DNA of 64,000 nt from Saxidomus purpurata (GCA_022818135.1 JAFMSR010000001.1:39404358-39468357); one strand, 5' to 3'. Shown: positions 12,561-26,158, counted from the stretch's first letter. Translations and numbers: made by a program. Notes: generated by a model not told the origin, from the sequence alone.

Positions 12561-15500
12561 GTTGCGGCTACTGCAGAAGAAAAAGAAAACGGACATTGCT
12601 GTTTTAAAATATCTCTTTTTATTTTCCAATTACACAACATCACTAAACCTTTTAATGACACACATTAAAGTGCTGTAAAATGTAATTACACGTAGATGGT
12701 TATGTCTAGACTTGCTTTTATGATAAAAATTTAATGTTGTAACATGTTAAATGTGGCATGCTTACATCAAAATCAAATAATGATAAATTGAACTGCCAGT
12801 TTAATATTGTAATACGGCATTATATTGCTAGTGCCATAACCATTTCCAAGATACAAGCGGTCTTTTCTATTTCATCTATGAAGAAAGAATGAAATACATG
12901 TATTAATTAAGTAGTAGTGCGTCTGTGATTGTAAATGATCAAATAAATTCAAATGTAGATAATTATTTGAACTTCTTATTGCTAAAGGTTTTGCTTGTCA
13001 ATTTACAAATACTTTTTAGAAAATCAATTTGTGAATGAATAAAGTACAAATACCCTATGTTGTATCCACGACTTGCTCTAACAAAACAGTGCATCATGGG
13101 CAAATATAGTTGTCAATAGTTGCATAGCATTCGATTATTCTACACAATTAGCACACTCAATCGATACCAAAGAAAAAGTCGTCACCGAGTACTGCCGTTT
13201 GATTGAAAGTATATTGGTTGATAGCAAAATATCCGCAGTATGTAATCAACAATTTGCGTAGAAAAATAACTTGTAATAATGTAGCTATTGACGTGTTCGC
13301 GAAATATAAAAGCGATTACGCACTGTTACATTTTACCACAAAATGCTTAAATGTTTTATGATTGTATGTTAAGTTATTGACCTACGTTAGTTAATCACTT
13401 TTCCACTTCATTAAAGAAGCAATTTAGCTAGGATTTTTTTCCATTATTTCTATGAATAAACACTTATGTAGTCACTCTGAACATACACAATTTTTACATG
13501 TCTATGGAGAAATAGAATAAAGCTTTCATGCGGTATGAAACGAACTCCTTCTGGTCACTTATTGTTTAGCACGTACCTTAAAACCTTAAGCCACTAAATA
13601 AAGTGAACATCAAAATCGTTAAAAGCTTTTAACAACTGATTTTTACAGTATTTTTCCACCACATGTAGAACATACAGTACCAGTAGCCAGTAATACGAGA
13701 CAGAAACTATTTAAAATCTATTTAATTTTGAATCTTACGACAAAATAAAGCAAATATGTTGACTGACATGGTGGTACTACACATTTGAAATTTGTTGTCA
13801 TTTTCAAAATATTCAAATAACCAAGCATGATTTTTTGTAACGTTTACAACGTATGCTAGTGTAGTGCAATATGCAGTTTTAGTTTCTTTAAATAGATTTC
13901 ATAAATATGAAAGGATATTTTAATTCGGAGTTGCTAGAGATATAGAAGAATGTGCATGAGTCACACATCATTTTTAAAACAAATTACAGGAGAACAATAT
14001 ATTACATCATACAAAATGGAAACAATGCACCTAAATCGCAGACCAGTAGTAAAAAACAAACTTCCGAGTACATGTACTTTATAAGCTTACAATGAACATG
14101 AAACATAACAGTCTTAATTTTCAGGAAGATAAAAAAGCTGTGACTTAAAAACTGTAAACGAAAAGTAAAATTTTCAATCATTTGACATAATGGAATACTT
14201 TTAACACAAAACATACGTTTAACACTGAAGTTCTGACCTAGCTCTTTTAGGCTCAAATTAAAAAATTAACCTCAGCAGTGTTTGTAATATTTCTTTGTTT
14301 TGACATAGTGAATAACTTGCTTAACTCGAACGACTCAGTTACATGTACAAACAACCGCTATTTTTTACAAATAAACATTCCGACAAATAAAATACAGTAA
14401 AATATTTATTACACTAAAGTGTCACCCATGTTTCTCCAAGTTTTAAGTGACCTAGTTTTCTGCGCTGTATTGCAATACATTTAACTATGTTCCAGTCAGC
14501 AACTTGCATATCCCTACAATATATAATACTGCAGTACATGTATTAGTTTTGTAGATTTACCGTTTCAATGAACTTGACCCGTATTTTCAACAAAAATATC
14601 GCCAAATTTAAAATCTCTGCAGAGTAAATGGCAAAACTGTAATAACCACATTATATTATCATTCATCGTTGTTGCCAGAAACTGATCGAAATATTTTTAA
14701 AAATAGTAGTAAACACCAAAATACCCTTTAGAGTAGATGTGAATGATGGTCACGTGATCATCCGCCCTGAATAAAATTGCACAAAATGAGGCTTCTGGAA
14801 TGTTACACAGGTTTTCTGTTATTTAACTTCAAGAGTTTTTTTTCAAGATAGAACGTTCTTTTTAACTGTTTAAATACATGTGAGGCGCGACTGTATCATT
14901 CTACCACGTGATTTAGTCATGCAGCTAATTGTAGCGTCTTATTATATTATATGTATCTGCCTACAATTAATAAACTACATATAAATGTTAATGATTTGTA
15001 GTGATTTACAAATGTGGTCGCCTCATCAAGCTACCTGTACTATGACTTTGCTTTTTTCCAAAGTAGTGTTCCAAAATTAAAACAATAAAAGTTTATATTT
15101 ATATGTCTCTCGTCTTTGTACATCGAGGAATATGTTATGTAGATATTTTTAATTTCTCAGCAATTAAATGTATTTTGCTTAGCTATAATTAAATCTTTTA
15201 CCAAAGAGATTTATTTGGATAGATATTGAAACATATTATAACGTCTAATCAATTCAGAAGGCAGACGAAGAGCAGAGTGGTTTCATGTCGTAATTCAAAT
15301 GTATCCCAAGAGAGTTCAATTTGCAAATATTCTGTAAGTTATTTCACCTCGTTATGTTTTAAATTAAGGTATTTCTTGTTATTTTAATTTGACGGATTTA
15401 CTTGTCTAGACATTGTAAAACTGCTCGGGTTATGTACGAAAATTATAACTTGAAGTATGTTTGCAAATCCCCAGGAAGGCAGTTGTAAGCACATTTGTCT

Positions 15501-16080
15501 AGACATCACTCATTGTAATTTTACTGCAAATTACATTTGCTGCCGTCGTTTGGTCGTTTGTATCCATACCTATGGCGAATAATTAATCGGCATTTCAGAT
15601 GACTTTCTAATACGTTGACCTATACAACTGTTAACCTACTTTCTGCGTCTTTATTTCATACGATGGCTTCTTTACGAAGTATGAATGGTACGTCAGCAAA
15701 GTGCAGACTATATGGATACAGATGTTTGACGTTGTTTGTTGAAATATGTAAGATAACTTTTAAAATGTTAAACGAAACAGATAGGGGTTATAGAAAGCTT
15801 GTGGTTTTAATTAATGTAGTCACTTTATGAAATAGACAAGACGTAACAAAACAGCATAAATTATTCATAATTAGACTTAGTAAATGTATAGATATAAACA
15901 GAATTACTGTTACTTTGCATTAGAGGAAGCAATTTAATACGCTAACCATGCTTATCAAGATCATCTTATGTCAAAAAGTAAATTAAATACATGTTAAGGG
16001 GTTTTAAAATTTACAAAAGGATTCTTTGAACTTTGTAAAACATAAAAGATACTACTCAATGGTGTACAAATTATGAAGCA
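12561..16080. other. Gene-free stretch inside block A
   Basis: AT-rich DNA. The part at 13190-13470 matches block B at 31860-32110. The ORFs at 14002-14256 (minus) and 15615-15830 (plus) are short, resemble no family I know, and are not supported by the paralogous block. Confidence 0.5.
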
Positions 16081-16091
16081 AAAAGGACGAC

Positions 16092-16112
16092 TTCACTCTT
16101 CACTCTTCACTC
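16092..16112. repeat. Short heptamer repeat (CTTCACT)3
   Basis: Three consecutive copies of CTTCACT. A trivial microsatellite. Confidence 0.8.
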
Positions 16113-16984
16113 CGGCATGATATAGTTTGTGCTTAACTTGACCTAGATTCATTAATAAAAGTATTATATTCTGGCTATGTTTTTTATGAAGATCAGGTGT
16201 AAAGTGTTTCTTGAAAACATTTACTAGACGGTTTGCCTGTGATTCGACCTGGTGACATACATGTATTGTTTTAACCCAGATTCTTCAATTAATCAATTAT
16301 GACCTTAATTTATAAAATCAACCAGTCTGATCATGATTCAATTAGATAAGGCCGAAACAGTCACATGAGCCATTATACATATTGTCAGAAATTATATTTA
16401 CATTGTAGTTTGTCATTCTGACCAAGTTCCATTAAGATTGGTTGAAAAGTGTGGCCTCTTAGTCAAACTTAGACTTCCTTCAGTACTTCGTGTTCATAAC
16501 GCTTGGATACGGTGTTCATGTTCAAATAGGATACAAATCTACTAAGTGCAAAACAGCAGTTTGGTTTTTAGTATATTTTTAAAGTGCGACGCACTTTCTA
16601 TAAGTTTCGCCTTCACTCTCTGCTAAATTAGTAAATCAATACTTTTATTTGATACGTTTATTCATAGGATGATACTGTAGACATCGGAGATAAAATCAAT
16701 GTAAAACGTATCATTATAACTTACCTGTACATTGTAAAGTGTTTTCCGCATTACCTTTGTAACTATAACATATCAACAATTGTCTTTGAATATGTATCTT
16801 AAACGAAACTAAAACTTAAAATAAAAGATCAATTGTCTTATCTAAATAAAATGTAGTTTTAAGCCGCGGGCATAGTAAAGCAGACGTACAGGAAACGTAC
16901 AGGTACGTTTCTCTGACGATCCTGATCGGCATTATGTATATCGTCTTTACAAACACTCGGCCTTGAGTTATCATATTTGATTAA

Positions 16985-17520
16985 TTGATTACTTATTCTA
17001 ACGGCACTAAATCAAAGATCAAATCCATGTTCACCGATCGCGAGGACACTTAAACGGGATCCTATTAAGCAATGAAGAATACTTACTAATAGACCTAAAG
17101 TCCTCAAAATTGTCCGGGGAGGTTGTTCATTGAAGTTTGATATTACATTGCAAAAGGTCACTGCATTTGTTGTTGAGACACTTTTAGCATTTCCGATTGT
17201 TAGCTTTACGGCTTCGACCTTAGATTTCAAAAAGTGTTCGGTAGCTTTGCTACCACTCCAGTAAATTTGAAGATACTAAGTCAAAGATCAAGGTCATGGT
17301 GATCACTAACTTGTAAACAGTTGGGCCTGACAGTATGTTGCTTTATTCGGTCATGAGCAGCAAAATATCTTATTATAATGATAAACATATAAAAGATTAG
17401 TGTCAGAGTAGTTTCTGACAAATTACATACTATCTGAACAATAATTAGACTACTTTGAGCCCTGGGGGCTCAAACTTGAAATTGAGGTTGGTCAAGAAGA
17501 GAAGATGACTCCTATTGGTC
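16985..17520 (+). repeat. Probable degenerate AGGTCA-type repeat, copy 3
   Basis: The segments AAATCAAAGATCAAATCCATG (about 17010), GTCAAAGATCAAGGTCATGG (about 17280) and GAGCCCTGGGGGCTCAAAC (about 17457) look like worn units of the family at 11960-12560. The spacing is irregular and GTTTCCGCTCAA is not intact, so this is a weaker call. A minus-strand ORF at 17012-17230 lies within it and has no family resemblance. Confidence 0.4.
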
Positions 17521-20500
17521 AAGTACATGGCTTATTTATTAAGTTAAATGATATCTGAGCAATACACATCAAATGCATTTACTGACTGATACAGAGATCC
17601 ATAAAGTTGGAAGGGGGTTATAGTTAGTCGGAAACAGGCGACGTAAGTATTCTATAGAGGATATTGATTGTTGAACTTGTTCAAATAGCTGACTGACTTT
17701 CATAATATTCCTATGCATGCGACCAATATTTCTAATCGTGTTCACACTTTCAAATCAAACTTTAAACATAGCTTCCTGGTAGGAATTATTTGGTGCAAAA
17801 GTGTCAATTCATGTTCAGTATGAAACAAGCCAGAATTTGTAGTGAAGCATAGTCTTATACATTGTAGTAGAAATTGCTGAAATATGAAATGAGGGAAATA
17901 TTGTATTAAAGAATCTTCAAGATTCTAAAATACAAAACACGTATCACATAATTTTAGACGGTTTGAGACTGAAAGATATACCTTTACATGTATTAGCAGA
18001 CAACTTAAAACTTATAGGAAGTATATATCATGATACCAAAAATAGAAAAGCTGTAAAAATAGACTGTTTAAAGATTTGCCATTACTTTATTCTGTGATTA
18101 TGTGTATGTTCATAAACTTGCTTGAAGTTCCCCCCTACAGCCACACACGAATTTAAGACCTAAACTACAGTGCTGCTTTAAGAAAGTACTCTGTAGCACG
18201 CAATAATAGATTAAGGTCAGTATGATTATTTTTCTTGTCAGGTTAATTTCCAGATAAAATCGATAAAGTGTTACACTGACTTGTAAATGAAATATGAGGG
18301 CGGTTCTGTATCCTAAATAAATGTCGTTTTCTCTAGTACCTTACATAATATTGCATCATTTTATTGATGGTGTCAAAGGTCAGCCTAAAGTCCTTTTTGA
18401 TTGGATGAGAACCAACTCATATTCTGAATTAGGGTAACAAAATAAATTGGTAGAAGTTTACTTAATTTTCAAACTTAGTACCAACTCCTTCTAACCTTTG
18501 AACAATTTCAAGTTTTGCGTTAATACCTTATTAAGCAAAATCGCTTTCAAGTCGCTGTAAAGCAAATGGATAGATGCTTGGGGTCAGTGTCGTTTAGGGT
18601 AACACTATTGAATATTTAAATAAAAGTGCATTTGATTGACAGTCAAGAGTTGCTAAGTAGGTGTCTGACATTGATAAAACCGTTATTGTCATTCACTGAC
18701 ACACGCTTTACACGATAATATATGTCAAGAAAATACTAGAAGGGATTCAGCACTCAAGATTAATTCTACATTTAGTACTTTGCTAACATGTTAAGTGCTT
18801 AACATATCGCAGTAAATTACTTTGTCGCTTCGACAGGATGGTACTTCAGCCTCGGTTAGTTCCCTATATCGCTGAATAAGCCTTTATGTTTATAATTCAA
18901 CGATTCACTTTAATCTAAAACAACTGATCGTAAGCCGAACACATTCGGTATCTTTCCACCTCTCAAACAGTTGTATCTTATGGACATGAAAAACCTGAGG
19001 ACAAACAATATTTTCAAACATTAAGTCAGATTAGATACCAAGGACTAAGCCAGAACTAGAAAGTCATAAATTCAAAGTTATAAAACATCAATTTCTTCTT
19101 CTGAAGTTATTTGCCTACCGGTTTCGTTTGTACTGCGTAATGATAAATTATATTATTATCATATTTGCTTAAAAGAGAAAATTAATCGCATTACGGGACG
19201 TTAGGGAAGAAAGTTAGCGAATACGCCTTCCTTAAATCGATGGTTCTGAGTAAGGTAATTAAATTGGACAGAATATAATCTGGTAATACTGAGCCTTAGT
19301 GAATAGATTTAATGCGTTGCAAAGTCAGTCAAAATGGTATGCAGGCGCTATTAGGCCTGTGTTGGCATTTCAGAAATTTATTTTCTGAAGACGGAAATAA
19401 GTTGTTAATCATGGTAAATGTAATAAACATTCCTATTATACGAATTTATTAAAAATGTACTGAGAAAGTCCCAAGGTAAAAATAGATATAGCTAAGAAAA
19501 CTTCGAAATAAAGCACAAAACAACACTTCGACGTTTAGATAACTAAATATATCAACTTTGGTCCCACGGCAGCTTCTTTTCTTTATGTTTTATTATATTA
19601 GCATATGTTTGACCATCACATGAAGGAAAGTAAACGAGTTTCATTACAAGAGGAAGAAATGAGTAGAATGACATGGTTACGAAATAAATCTCACACTGAA
19701 TATAAACGAAGTAAATAGGCCAATCAATTAATCTCTATCTTTGTACTATTGTTTGTATCAGAAAAAATCTATCAATCTCCCGAAGAGGCGAGAACAGCTT
19801 CGTTTAAAGGATGATCATTAACTACCTCATGAATAATAAACATGTTAACATCCAATGCCTGAACTTGTCCTTTGTTCGGTAAAAATTACATTGTATATAC
19901 ACGGATAACCAATCTCTATTTCATGAAATGAGCTAACATATTTATTCTCATGTGACTAAATGTCAAAGAGTGAAGACTTATGTAAGTATTGCAGTTATGA
20001 AAAGAAATACAGTAAGATAATAATTCCACTTCGCCCGATGTTGCTCTGGTATTGTATTATCTCTTTATATTTTAATAAGTCTTTGAAAATGTGCAACTAT
20101 AAATTTTAATCACTATCAAAACGTGTTTTCTTGCGATTTCTATCTCTTATTCCTTGGTATGCCTGAATGATACTGATACAGGAAATGGTGAAATAGCAGA
20201 CATACTAGAGTACCTACGATTAATGCCTCATTGTTTTATATAACAAACTTCACTACCGTAACTGGTTTGATTTATACTAGTAATTGTTTCTATGTTTCAA
20301 TGCAATGCTTGGCGTCAGATATGATAGTCGCGAATACTAGAGATTTTTCAGAGAGTAATGAATGCGTAATGGACATATTTCTCTGAGACATACGGCGTTA
20401 CAAAGTTGGTAATCGTATGTTATCGTATGTAATAACGATATAAATATTATACGTGTTACTTATTAATGGTTACTTGATTACAATTTCGACAAAGGTCGTA

Positions 20501-21080
20501 CGAACAAAACTTAACGCCGCAAGAAAAAGTAACATTTACGTGAAGAAGTTACTTTACCTTGTGTTCTCCATTATTCTATTGTTTTCACACATAGTCTATA
20601 TGTACTCCGACATTATAACTGACAAGGGCATCACTGCTTTGTATCTTTCTGAAGGGAAATGTCTTAATAAGTGTAAATCAGCGTATACGTGTCACTTAAA
20701 AGTACAAACATTTGACGTATAATCTAGAAACTAAGGTCAATACTGATATTTTTGGTATAACGGCTGAAATTTCGCAGATTACTGTCATAACGTTTGTTTC
20801 AGGCAAAAAGATTTTGTCTAGGTTCTGAAAGTCAGATATTATGTGCATTTAGAACATATGTTATGAGAAACTGTCATAGTTAATCTACTTCCAGGAAAGT
20901 AGGATATCAACATAAATAATTCAAAACTGAGTCATAAACTATAGTTACGAAACAAGTATTTGTTCATATGATCCTTCTTCATTGCAACGATGAAATAACG
21001 ACACTTTTACTCAGTGCAATTACTCATGAAAGAGTGAGGAAATGTGAAATTATTTGTGTCCTGCCTAACGACACTACCAC
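17521..21080. other. Gene-free stretch, right part of block A and flank
   Basis: From 18.6 to 19.86 kb this matches block B. A plus-strand ORF at 20453-20722 encodes a hydrophobic segment (LLYLVFSIILLFSHIVYMY) that would read as a membrane helix. It has no homology I recognise and AT-rich DNA yields such runs by chance. Nothing else is supported. Confidence 0.45.
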
Positions 21081-21084
21081 TATT

Positions 21085-21159
21085 TGGGCAATGGTGGGGA
21101 ACGAACCCAGGACTGTCCGATCCTGAGGCGAACGCTGTACCAATTCAAGGCGGCTCCAC
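21085..21159 (-). repeat. tRNA-derived SINE head (minus strand)
   Basis: Read on the minus strand, the segment has a tRNA-like 5' half (GAATTGGTACAGCGTTCGCC, an A-box form) and a B box GGGTTCGTTCCCC in the right spacing. It is not a clean cloverleaf, so a functional tRNA gene is unlikely. The SINE body would extend to lower coordinates, to perhaps 20990. I cannot define its tail. Confidence 0.55.
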
Positions 21160-21169
21160 TTTAAAAAAG

Positions 21170-23050
21170 TGAAAACGTTATATTATTCTAGACATAACAA
21201 ATATGACATTTATTTTATGATTATCATAAAGTTTGTAAAATTTATGAGTAATAAAGTAAATATCGATGAGATTTTACAAAATATATAAAAGGATTTTTAA
21301 TTTATATGACAATACGAATACAATGTAAAAATTCCCTAAATAAATTCATTCCTATACGATTTAAGTTTTGCACCCGTAACAAAACGTTCTCGAAGTTATA
21401 AGCGAATAGTTATACACAAGCTGCCTGATGAAAAGGAATTCTCCATCTTGTAGACACTAAATTCTACACAGTCTGTCTAACGCAAAGGAATTTACGCACT
21501 TGTAGTGATTTATGTTAATTTCTATTGTGCGATAAGATTAATCGCCGCGGCTTTCGTGCGATAAACGGATGATTAAAACAAACAAGAAAATATGCTGACC
21601 TGGAACATAATGACGCGAGCCAATTAAACAGAATAGATATTGTACACATCTGATTTTATTTCATCTGTTATATAGGTGCCTCCTTAGAGGTTCAATAGCC
21701 ATTATGTGAATAACATTGATTCATGATACTTCTCTTCAGTTAGAACTGACTCATTACTTTGTATAAGAAGATAGGTAGTCAAGATAAGTGTATTGTACAT
21801 GTGCTTTATGCAAATAAGAATTTAAATGTTTATCAAAAACGATTTATGGACAAGGAACATTTTGTAAGTGGGGTAACTAAAGCTAAAACACAGATAGTTT
21901 ATGAGGCTCAAATAAGATTAATGAAAGAGAAATGTAGCTTCTAAGCCCTCTGCTGTAAAATTATCATGTAACCATAAACAACCTTCAATGCCATGTGTTC
22001 GTATAACAGACTCCTATACAAACACACAAAAGAACAAATAAATATTCTTTCTTACTCCAAGATCTATGTTCTTGATTTAACAAAATTTAGGAAGTTTAGT
22101 AATAACTCATATTACTTGCTTTAGACACAAAAGGTTTCCGATCGTTTGCCTCTACGCCTGGACTTAAAAGACCAGAATGTGAAAGCAAACTTTGTAACAG
22201 CCATTAGATGAATTTACTGAGTCAAATGACATCGTTACTGTCTGAGGATGTTCAAAATTTAATGTGATTATGAGATCGGTCACGACCAGTAGACGATATG
22301 TTAACGTATTGATTTATTTCCAGGTAATCAGGTCAGAGGCCAATTTTATGTTTTATTATATACTTTCATATTGCCCCGTTCCTTTGCCTTGAGGTCGTTC
22401 AGATCTACGGTACGCACGTTGGTAAGGAATATACTGAACGTTGGCAAGGGAGGGCGGTCCTAGCGATCAGCTGTACGGACTATTTTATTTGTTTGCAAAC
22501 ATCGTTTTAATGAGGGTTCTATGTCGAAGTCGACAGTTTTTCAATTAAATAAGCTACGGTCTGAAAATAAAAAAGAAACTTTAATCATTTTCAAGTAGAC
22601 GTAAAAGAGTTCGTTTTTAAAAGGTTCGAATATTTTAGGGCACGCAATACTAGTTCTGGTTACGAAAGTACTGGTACGTAGTTCAGCCAAGTATTGATAA
22701 ACAAAAGGAATGATGTTTTGCAGTAGTCATAAGAAAGAAAAAACATTTTTAGCAACGTACATATAGTGATGTATCACATTTCAAAGACAAACCTGCATCC
22801 GTAGGAAAAATCTTGCGTTTTTCAAAACAAGATGGCGGACGGCAACTGAAAATTTCTACCGTACAATTGGCGTCAACGTTTCTCCTAAAAATGACGTCAC
22901 GTATAAACAACAATATTGAATCGAGTCTATTAATACGCAATAAAGAAAATGTACATGGTGAAATAGTACGCTAGTTGTCTGAGAAATTTCAAGATTCATT
23001 TATTGTTTTTGCTAACAGAATGTCTTTTTGTTCATATTCAATATAAAAAG
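21170..23050. other. Gene-free stretch between blocks A and B
   Basis: AT-rich sequence with short ORFs only (21759-21944 plus, 22749-22940 minus) that I do not consider genes. No repeat family recognised. Confidence 0.45.
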
Positions 23051-23060
23051 ATATAATAAA

Positions 23061-23188
23061 AAGGATTGAACTTGTATGGCGAAAATACTGGAACTCGTGT
23101 TTGGCGGGACAACTCGCAGCTCGTGTTCCCGCCAAATCAACTCGTTCCAAGATATATCGCCATACAAGTTCAATAACCTATAATCCTT
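23061..23188. repeat. Foldback element 2 (128 bp)
   Basis: The left arm AAGGATTGAACTTGTATGGC (23061-23082) is mirrored by GCCATACAAGTTCAA plus ATCCTT on the right (23158-23188). The interior also folds: TTTGGCGGGA faces TCCCGCCAAA, with CTCG-containing spacers. The whole unit would form a nearly complete hairpin. Confidence 0.7.
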
Positions 23189-23319
23189 AAACAGTTCTTG
23201 TAAGGGAGATATAGTTATATAGTAACATATTACGAATGTGTTTGATACAACGCATTTCTAATTCAAATAGCAGAGTCGCTTTCATTATATATGTATTTAT
23301 AGGATCATCCGTTCTTCAA

Positions 23320-23538
23320 TTAGGGAAACTTATTTAACCCAAATGACATCGCGACCTTGGCCATTAATATATTGACATCACAATCAAGAGGGGACATTTT
23401 ACTGACCAACGTTCGCACTGACTTTAGGGACTCTAGAACTTCAGTTTCTGATGGCAAACCACTTTTAAGCTGAAAGTCACCAAACAACCACCAAACATGT
23501 GCAAAACCGTAATTCTCACTATCTTTACCGTTGAGCAT
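23320..23538 (-). CDS. Unidentified 72-residue ORF, possible exon or captured fragment
   Basis: The ORF runs on the minus strand from ATG at 23538 to a stop near 23320. It reads MLNGKDSENYGFAHVWWLFG, then DFQLKSGLPSETEVLESL and MSPLDCDVNILMAKVAMSFG. Unlike most ORFs here, it has a balanced amino-acid mix, higher GC than its flanks, and a plausible amphipathic helix (ETEVLESLKSVRTLVSKM). I do not recognise the family. It could be a lone exon of a minus-strand gene, a processed gene fragment, part of an unknown transposon, or chance. It lies just left of block B, and I found no counterpart left of block A. Confidence 0.25.
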   Translation of the reverse strand: MLNGKDSENYGFAHVWWLFGDFQLKSGLPSETEVLESLKSVRTLVSKMSPLDCDVNILMAKVAMSFGLNKFP

Positions 23539-24261
23539 AATCTATTTTTGAGCTGGCTTAATCAAACACATTGGGAACCCAGTCGAAATAAATATTCAGT
23601 CCTCATTCTTATAAATCTCTAGCGAATCTTCAGAATTAAGAGCAAATTTCCTGAAACTATTCTTTAGAAACTTAAATGACTTGAAGGAGATTTAATAAAA
23701 CGTATGTAAACTGTAAAAAGCAATGAATACTAATAGTAAAAAATATAAACGTCGTTCCCTTAACGCATGTCAAGTCTGATGACATGAAAAATGAGCCCGG
23801 TTCCAAACTCATTTTCAAGAAAGAACTAACAACTGTAGTCTCAAGGAGGATCTTCAATTCTTTTCCCAGTTATATAAATGCGAAAAATATCCCTTGCAGG
23901 CGCCAAATTAAGACACGCAAATCCTACAATCAGAAATAGGGTACGAAACTGTATCACCATAAAACGTCCTTGCATACATATTGTTTATACATTTAGATAA
24001 ATTGTCTGTTAGATTTGGGTTTAATTTCGCCTGTCCTATGAGATGCATATTTAGATATGCGGAAATGAATATATATCCATAGTAACATAATCTTGCGTAT
24101 TTTCGTAACATTTTTTAATTAAACGTGTTTAGATTTTAATGAAGTTACGTTAAAAAAGCTCAAACACCAATTTCTAACATTGTTTAAAATAAAGTTATAC
24201 AAAATGCAGGTTTTATGCTGTTTATTCCTTATTGTCAGATTTTTATTGTTGTTAATTGACC

Positions 24262-25200
24262 ATTGATACTAGCAGGCCAATCATCTGACTTTAAATCCTA
24301 ATATATCAAATTGCATGCTTCTTGGCTCTGTTCATCGGACTAGACATAATGGCAGTCTAAACATTGTCATAGATAACTGTAAGACTGATTGTGTTGAATA
24401 TCAGAAAACACTGGGTTTACACATTGACAGAAACCTTACTTAGAATATTCACACTGCAAACGTTTACAAAAAGGTTAATTCCAAACTAGCCCTTTTACGT
24501 TGAATTAAGCCATATTTGAGTCAAAATACGCAAATCCTTTATTTTAACGCCTATGTTCTATCAATTATTGATTATAGAAGCGTACTTTGGTTTAGCAATA
24601 GCAAGAAGCACCTCAACAAAATTTTGAATATTCAAAAGCGTGCTGCAAGAATGATATTCAACAAGAATAACGACTACCCATCTGCCCCATTGTTTAAAGA
24701 GCTAAAATTACTACCCTTTTCTACAAGAAACAAATATCATATTGGTATACTGGTGTAAAGAACACTCGTACATGAAATATATTTTAGCAACATGTGCTGA
24801 TAAAACACATTATGAGCTCATATCTTCATGTAAAACTGGTCTAGCTCTAGACCAATCAACGTTTTGTGAATTCACGATTTTTCAAACTTTAAGGTACTTT
24901 TCAATACTTTGCAGCACAAACAGTATACCATTTAAAATACGTAGTGTTGATAAATTAACGCAATTTCATTCTTAATTGAAAACTTATCTCCTTAGTAGTA
25001 GCCCTACTCTCATTGTCTTTGAAGGCCTTGAGGAAGTTAGGTCACAACCTATTCAAGTCACCTTCATTAAACAAAGAATATTATTATTCTTACAATCTAA
25101 TCATTGCATCAACATATCTATTATGTCATTGTAATTGTAAAATTGTATAATATTAGCTTATTTATGTAAACAAATTTACATTTCTATGTTATTGAATGTA
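24262..25200 (+). pseudogene. CR1-like non-LTR retrotransposon, ORF2 3' fragment (decayed)
   Basis: Translation on the plus strand gives a broken reverse-transcriptase tail. About 24330-24440 reads CKTDCVEYQKTLGLHIDRNL, then YKKVNSKLALLR, then LYFNAYVLSIIDYRSVLWF, then NIQKRAARMIF and PLFKELKLLPFSTRNKYHIG. The final part (24800-24975) reads KTHYELISSCKTGLALDQ and SIPFKIRSVDKLTQFHS. This order matches the thumb and C-terminal region of CR1/L2-type ORF2 proteins. In-frame stops (for example in DRNLT*, LLR* and LV*) show that it is dead. The catalytic palm motif is absent, so the copy is 5'-truncated, as expected from incomplete target-primed insertion. The 3' end runs into the next element at about 25226. 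Confidence 0.8.
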
Positions 25201-25225
25201 AAACTCTCTTTTGATATTTTGAGAT

Positions 25226-26158
25226 TTTTAGCTCACCTGGCACAGAAACCAAGAGTCATATATTAGGACGTCGTACGTCCGTTATCATTCTCCTTATAAC
25301 GACATATCCTCTGAAACCACTAGGACAATAATGATAATTATAACTTTAAAGGGATGTTCCTTGAATGCATCCCTTTCTTTTTTGTTAAATAATTCTATTC
25401 TATGAAGAACTCTGGTTGCCATGGCAACATAAAGGAAAACACTTTAAAAATCTACTTCTCAAGACCAGGAAGGTATAGAGCTCAGATATTTGGCATGTGG
25501 CATAACCTAATCGACCTCTACCAAGATTATCAAAATTATGACCCCGATGACCCCCAGGTCAAATTTTACTCTACCAGGGGGTTATTTGTTTTTCTATAGT
25601 CTTATACAGGAAAAACTTTAAAAAGTCTTCTTCTATGAAAGCACGAGTCTTGATATTTAGTATGTGACATAACCTAGTAGACCTCTACCAAATTATGACT
25701 TCCCGGTCAAAATCGACCCCGCTCTAGGGTCACATGTTTCTACATAGACTTAATGTGGAAACTATTTAAACATATTCTCTGAAACCACAAGGCCTACCGC
25801 TTAAATGTTTAGCATGTGGCATTACCAAGTGGACCTCTGCCAATATTGTTCAAATTATGATCCCGGGTTAAAACTGACCCACTCGGTGGTAACTTGTTTT
25901 TTTATATAGGCTTATGTAGGCATGTTTAAAAACATTTTTTTTTCTCAGAAACCACAAGGCCCAGAACTTAGACATTAAGCATGTGTCATTGGCTGGTGAA
26001 CTTGTACCAAAATTATTCAAATTATATCCCTTGGTTAAAATTGATTTTTACATAGCATTATATAGAGGAACATCATGAGCACCAGGTCAAAATTGACGTT
26101 TTCTGCTATTTATGACCTTCTTTTATAGCCAGGTGAGCCATCTCGGCCCTCTTGTTTA
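25226..26158 (+). mobile_element. Non-autonomous element ending in AGCTCACCTGGC with internal tandem units, copy 1
   Basis: The left end is TTTTTAGCTCACCTGGC (25226-25241). Near the right end the inverted GCCAGGTGAGC (26128-26138) is followed by CATCTCGGCCCTCTTGTTTA. Between them are about four degenerate units of roughly 150-180 bp. Each has CACAAGGCC or a similar form, (A/T)TTTGGCATGTGGCAT, GTGGACCTCTACCAA-like text, CAAATTATGACCCC, GGTCAAA, and CTTTAAAAA with CTTCTTCTC. No protein is encoded. Short terminal inverted motifs with tandem core units resemble the pearl-type / Helentron-like non-autonomous elements reported from bivalves. The exact superfamily is inference. The ORF at 25402-25599 is a by-product of the units. 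Confidence 0.65.

Larger units (their letters stand above)
2160..19860. repeat. Segmental duplication block A (paralogue of 23.79-34.31 kb)
   Basis: This non-coding block matches block B in the same order and orientation at many separate anchors. A 2220-2460 matches B 23810-24070 (shared GGGTTTAATTTC and GAGATGCATATT). A 3150-3185 matches B 26175-26205. A 4930-5100 matches B 26750-26865 plus 27807-27860. A 7570-7700 matches B 29010-29130, and A 8280-8470 matches B 30430-30580. A 9480-9780 matches B 31090-31380. A 13190-13470 matches B 31860-32110, and A 18610-18960 matches B 32930-33250. A 19310-19430 matches B 33790-33900, and A 19760-19860 matches B 34216-34310. By eye the similarity is old, with many substitutions and indels. 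Block A is longer because of private insertions, notably about 9.8-13.0 and 13.5-18.6 kb. Exact ends are uncertain. Confidence 0.75.

Noticed and set aside
20453..20722. 89-residue ORF with a hydrophobic stretch
   Set aside because: Poly-T and AT-rich DNA easily encode hydrophobic runs. No family resemblance and no matching sequence found in block B.
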